Shown one piece after another: positions 61,336 to 64,000 of a stretch of 64,000 bases of DNA. The stretch covers positions 5,952,001 to 6,016,000 of the forward strand of contig CBDCVZ010000010.1 in assembly GCA_965223215.1 (NCBI GenBank). The letters run 5' to 3'. The notes below the pieces were generated by a model. It was given only the letters and a program-made list of their open reading frames with translations. It was not told where the DNA came from and did no database searches. Origin of the DNA: JABDMH01 sp965223215 (GTDB lineage: Bacteria; Bacteroidota; Bacteroidia; Chitinophagales; Saprospiraceae). A program made the translations under genes and the position numbers. The number at the start of each line of letters is the position of its first letter. The stretch's first letter is position 1.

Positions 61336-64000
61336 ATGTTATTCAAGAAAGTCCTACTCATCGTTGGCTTATTCAGCATCGTTGGTTCAACCAACGCATT
61401 GGCTCAAAAGAAAAAGAAAAAGGACACAGAGCCGGTAAAAGAAGTAACTGAGAAAGAAAAAACCATCCTGGAGGAGACCTCCTTCTCCGGATTGAAATTC
61501 CGAGAACTGGGTCCAGCCCTGACTTCAGGCCGGATCTCTGATTTCGCCATGCATCCTGATAACTCCAAACACTATTACGTAGCTGTTAGTAGTGGGGGAG
61601 TCTGGAAAACGACCAATAATGGCAACACCTATGAGCCCATATTTGACGGTCAGGGGAGTTATTCCATCGGCTGCGTCACCCTGGATCCATCAAACCCTAA
61701 CATCGTCTGGGTGGGCACCGGAGAGAATAACAACCAGCGTAGTGTGGCCTATGGTGATGGAGTGTACAAGTCGATGGATGGAGGCAAATCATGGGAAAAC
61801 ATGGGTCTCAAAACATCAGAGCATATTGGCAGCATCATTGTTCATCCTGAAGATGGCAACGTCGTATATGTTGCGGCCATCGGACCACTATGGAGCGCTG
61901 GCGGCGAGCGAGGTGTATATAAGACGACCGATGGAGGAGAAACTTGGATCTTGACATTGGAGCTTGATGAGCATACCGGTGTCAATGACATTACTATGGA
62001 TCCGCGAAATCCCGAAGTACTTTATGCAACGGCCTACCAACGGCGAAGGCATGTATTTACGTATTTGGGTGGTGGACCGGGTTCGGCTATTTATAAATCA
62101 ACCGACGGGGGCAATACCTGGCATAAATCGAGCAAAGGATTACCCAGTGGTGACCTAGGCCGAATTGGCATGACCATTTCTCCAGCTAATCCAGAAAAGC
62201 TATACGCCATTGTTGAGGCGCGGGAAAAAGGTGGTTTGTATCGCTCAACCGATCGAGGAGCATCTTGGCATAAGCGAGGTAGTTACAGTACTAGCGGTAA
62301 TTATTATCAAGAAATTATCGCAGATCCTGTGGACCCGGATAAAATCTATGCTATGGACACTTGGATGAAAGTGTCTGTCGATGGAGGAAAGACATTTAAA
62401 AATGTCGGTGAAGATTTTAAACATGTGGACAACCACTGCATCTGGATTAATCCTGAGGATACAGACCATCTCCTCGTGGGCTGTGATGGTGGTATTTATG
62501 AAACGTGGGATGCAGGGAAGCACTGGAATTTTAAAACTAATCTACCTATTACTCAATTCTATAAGGTGGCAGTAGATAACGCAGAACCCTTTTATTTTAT
62601 TTATGGAGGTACGCAGGATAATTTTAGTATCGGTGGACCGTCGCGCAGCATCAGTGGAAATGGGATCGCCAATGACGAATGGTTTATTACGCATGGTGGA
62701 GATGGTTTTGAAAGCCAGGTCGATCCCGAAAACCCCAACATCGTCTATGCCCAATCGCAACACGGTGTGCTGGTGCGCTATGATAAATTAAATGGCGAAG
62801 AATTGGGCATTCAGCCTAAACCACGTGCCGGTGAAGATGCTTATCGGTGGAATTGGGATGCACCCCTTGAAGTGAGTGCCCATAAGGCCGGTCGACTTTA
62901 TTTTGCGGCTAATAAAGTTTTTCGCTCCGATGATCGAGGTCATAGCTGGGAGGTAATCAGCGATGATTTGACCCAGCAGATCGATCGCAATAAATTAACG
63001 GTGATGGATCGCGTGTGGAGCATGGATGCCGTGCGCAAAAATTTATCTACCTCGCAATATGGTACCATTGTTGCTTTTAGCGAATCTCCCCTAGAAGAAA
63101 ATTTGCTGTATGTAGGTACGGACGATGGCTTGATTCAAGTGACTGAAAATGGAGGTGAAAATTGGAATAAAGTGATGGTGCCAGGTGCACCAGATCGCAG
63201 TTATGTCAATGAAGTTTTAGCCTCTCACCATGACGCATCAGTGGTTTATGCAGCATTTAATCATCATAAATACGGTGATTTTAATCCGTATTTATTTAGG
63301 AGTTCGGATCGAGGTGCGACGTGGACGAATATCAGTAGTAATTTACCGGAGCGCGGTTCGATTTATGCCATTGAAGAAGATCATGTGGACAAGGATTTAT
63401 TATTTGTAGGTACCGAATTTGGGGTATTTTTTAGCAATGATGGGGGTGCAGTATGGAAACAATTGAAGGCCGGTTTGCCCACCATAGCAGTCCGTGACAT
63501 TGCCATTCAAGAACGAGAAAACGATTTGGTGTTGGGCACCTTTGGTCGAGGTTTTTATGTATTAGATGATTACTCCTCATTGCGCAGTTTAAAGACTTCA
63601 GATTTGGAGGGCGAAGCAAAATTATTAAGTGTGCGAAATGCGAAGAGCTGGGAATGGGCTTACCCCTACGGTTTACCAGGAAAATCATTTCAGGGCGATG
63701 ATTTTTATCAGGGTCAGAATCTCGGCCCGGTAGCTATTTTTACCTATTACCTAAAAAATGAGTTCAAGACCATTGAAGATCAACGGAAGGAAACTGAAAA
63801 GGAACTTGCCAAAGAGGGTAAGGATGTATCCTATCCATCTTACCAGGAATTGGTGGCTGAGGAGAACGAAGAAAAACCAAAAATATATTTTTCAATTACC
63901 AACTCAGATGGAAAACTGGTCAGGAAACTTTCAACCTCACCGAAAAAAGGCGTACAAAGACTGACCTGGGATTTACGATATGCACCCAAAGATCCCGTGA
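61336..64000 (+). CDS. Secreted VPS10/BNR-type beta-propeller protein, 3' end beyond window
   Basis: The frame is open from ATG 61336 to the window end (888 codons seen). A signal peptide (FKKVLLIVGLFSIVGSTNALA) is followed by a Lys-rich stretch. BNR/Asp-box motifs recur: TTNNGNTYEPI, SMDGGKSWENM, TTDGGETWILT, STDGGNTWHKS, STDRGASWHKR, SVDGGKTFKNV, SDDRGHSWEVI, SSDRGATWTNI. The family's segments LGPALTSGRISDFAMHP near the start and LVLGTFGRGFYVLDDYSSL later are typical of Bacteroidota sortilin/VPS10-like proteins of about 1000-1100 residues, often annotated as glycosyl hydrolases without proof. The end, LSTSPKKGVQRLTWDLRY, begins the usual C-terminal FlgD-like beta domain. Confidence 0.93.
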   Translation, partial: MLFKKVLLIVGLFSIVGSTNALAQKKKKKDTEPVKEVTEKEKTILEETSFSGLKFRELGPALTSGRISDFAMHPDNSKHYYVAVSSGGVWKTTNNGNTYEPIFDGQGSYSIGCVTLDPSNPNIVWVGTGENNNQRSVAYGDGVYKSMDGGKSWENMGLKTSEHIGSIIVHPEDGNVVYVAAIGPLWSAGGERGVYKTTDGGETWILTLELDEHTGVNDITMDPRNPEVLYATAYQRRRHVFTYLGGGPGSAIYKSTDGGNTWHKSSKGLPSGDLGRIGMTISPANPEKLYAIVEAREKGGLYRSTDRGASWHKRGSYSTSGNYYQEIIADPVDPDKIYAMDTWMKVSVDGGKTFKNVGEDFKHVDNHCIWINPEDTDHLLVGCDGGIYETWDAGKHWNFKTNLPITQFYKVAVDNAEPFYFIYGGTQDNFSIGGPSRSISGNGIANDEWFITHGGDGFESQVDPENPNIVYAQSQHGVLVRYDKLNGEELGIQPKPRAGEDAYRWNWDAPLEVSAHKAGRLYFAANKVFRSDDRGHSWEVISDDLTQQIDRNKLTVMDRVWSMDAVRKNLSTSQYGTIVAFSESPLEENLLYVGTDDGLIQVTENGGENWNKVMVPGAPDRSYVNEVLASHHDASVVYAAFNHHKYGDFNPYLFRSSDRGATWTNISSNLPERGSIYAIEEDHVDKDLLFVGTEFGVFFSNDGGAVWKQLKAGLPTIAVRDIAIQERENDLVLGTFGRGFYVLDDYSSLRSLKTSDLEGEAKLLSVRNAKSWEWAYPYGLPGKSFQGDDFYQGQNLGPVAIFTYYLKNEFKTIEDQRKETEKELAKEGKDVSYPSYQELVAEENEEKPKIYFSITNSDGKLVRKLSTSPKKGVQRLTWDLRYAPKDPV

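Overview
The window looks like a chromosomal contig from a Bacteroidota member, most likely a Saprospiraceae-type marine or activated-sludge bacterium. This rests on several genes ending in type IX secretion (T9SS) type A sorting domains, on SprB repeats, DUF4197, spondin-domain and VIT-type proteins, and on TTG/TAnnTTTG-like promoter boxes. No taxonomic marker was searched.

Layout. 1-5 kb: the end of a DJ-1/ThuA-type secreted protein, a serine hydrolase and a T9SS cargo protein. 5-10 kb: an ECF sigma factor divergent from uvrA, then a lipoprotein serpin. 10.1-13.8 kb: a compact four-gene operon (membrane protein, Gfo/Idh/MocA oxidoreductase, lipoprotein, polyprenyl-phosphate sugar transferase) that fits surface glycan synthesis. 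13.9-21.2 kb: a T9SS M14 carboxypeptidase, the initiator tRNA with promoter and terminator, an AspT/YidE-type transporter and an IorAB-type molybdenum hydroxylase. 21.4-31.3 kb: small secreted proteins, a SprB-repeat/OmpA protein, DUF4197, Ada, a sugar epimerase, an SMP-30 lipoprotein and a MoaD-like/BNR gene pair. 31.7-38.7 kb: VIT/vWA and spondin-repeat T9SS cargo, VOC and Nudix proteins, and a MarR regulator that shares an identical 21-bp upstream element with the membrane-protein gene after it. 38.7-47.8 kb: a CadC-like membrane regulator, a Tat-type ankyrin protein, and an orphan sulfatase/PL8 lyase/sialidase group for acidic or sulfated glycans, with no SusC/SusD.

47.8-58.3 kb is the most unusual part. 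A 1806-aa secreted LRR/Ig-like protein ends in what looks like a pre-toxin segment plus a nuclease-like toxin domain. Its stop overlaps the start of a cytoplasmic beta-propeller-like protein, a candidate immunity protein. A Cys-rich T9SS cargo gene, an outer-membrane barrel gene and a broken barrel gene follow. By eye this block is more A+T-rich than the first 30 kb.

58.3-64 kb: a DUF1295 gene interrupted by an in-frame amber codon, an AAA/DUF4143 ATPase preceded by a phased ~33-bp motif, a 19-bp tandem repeat array flanked by 9-bp CT-rich repeats (a related element lies at 1.6 kb), and the start of a long VPS10/BNR-type secreted protein that runs off the window.
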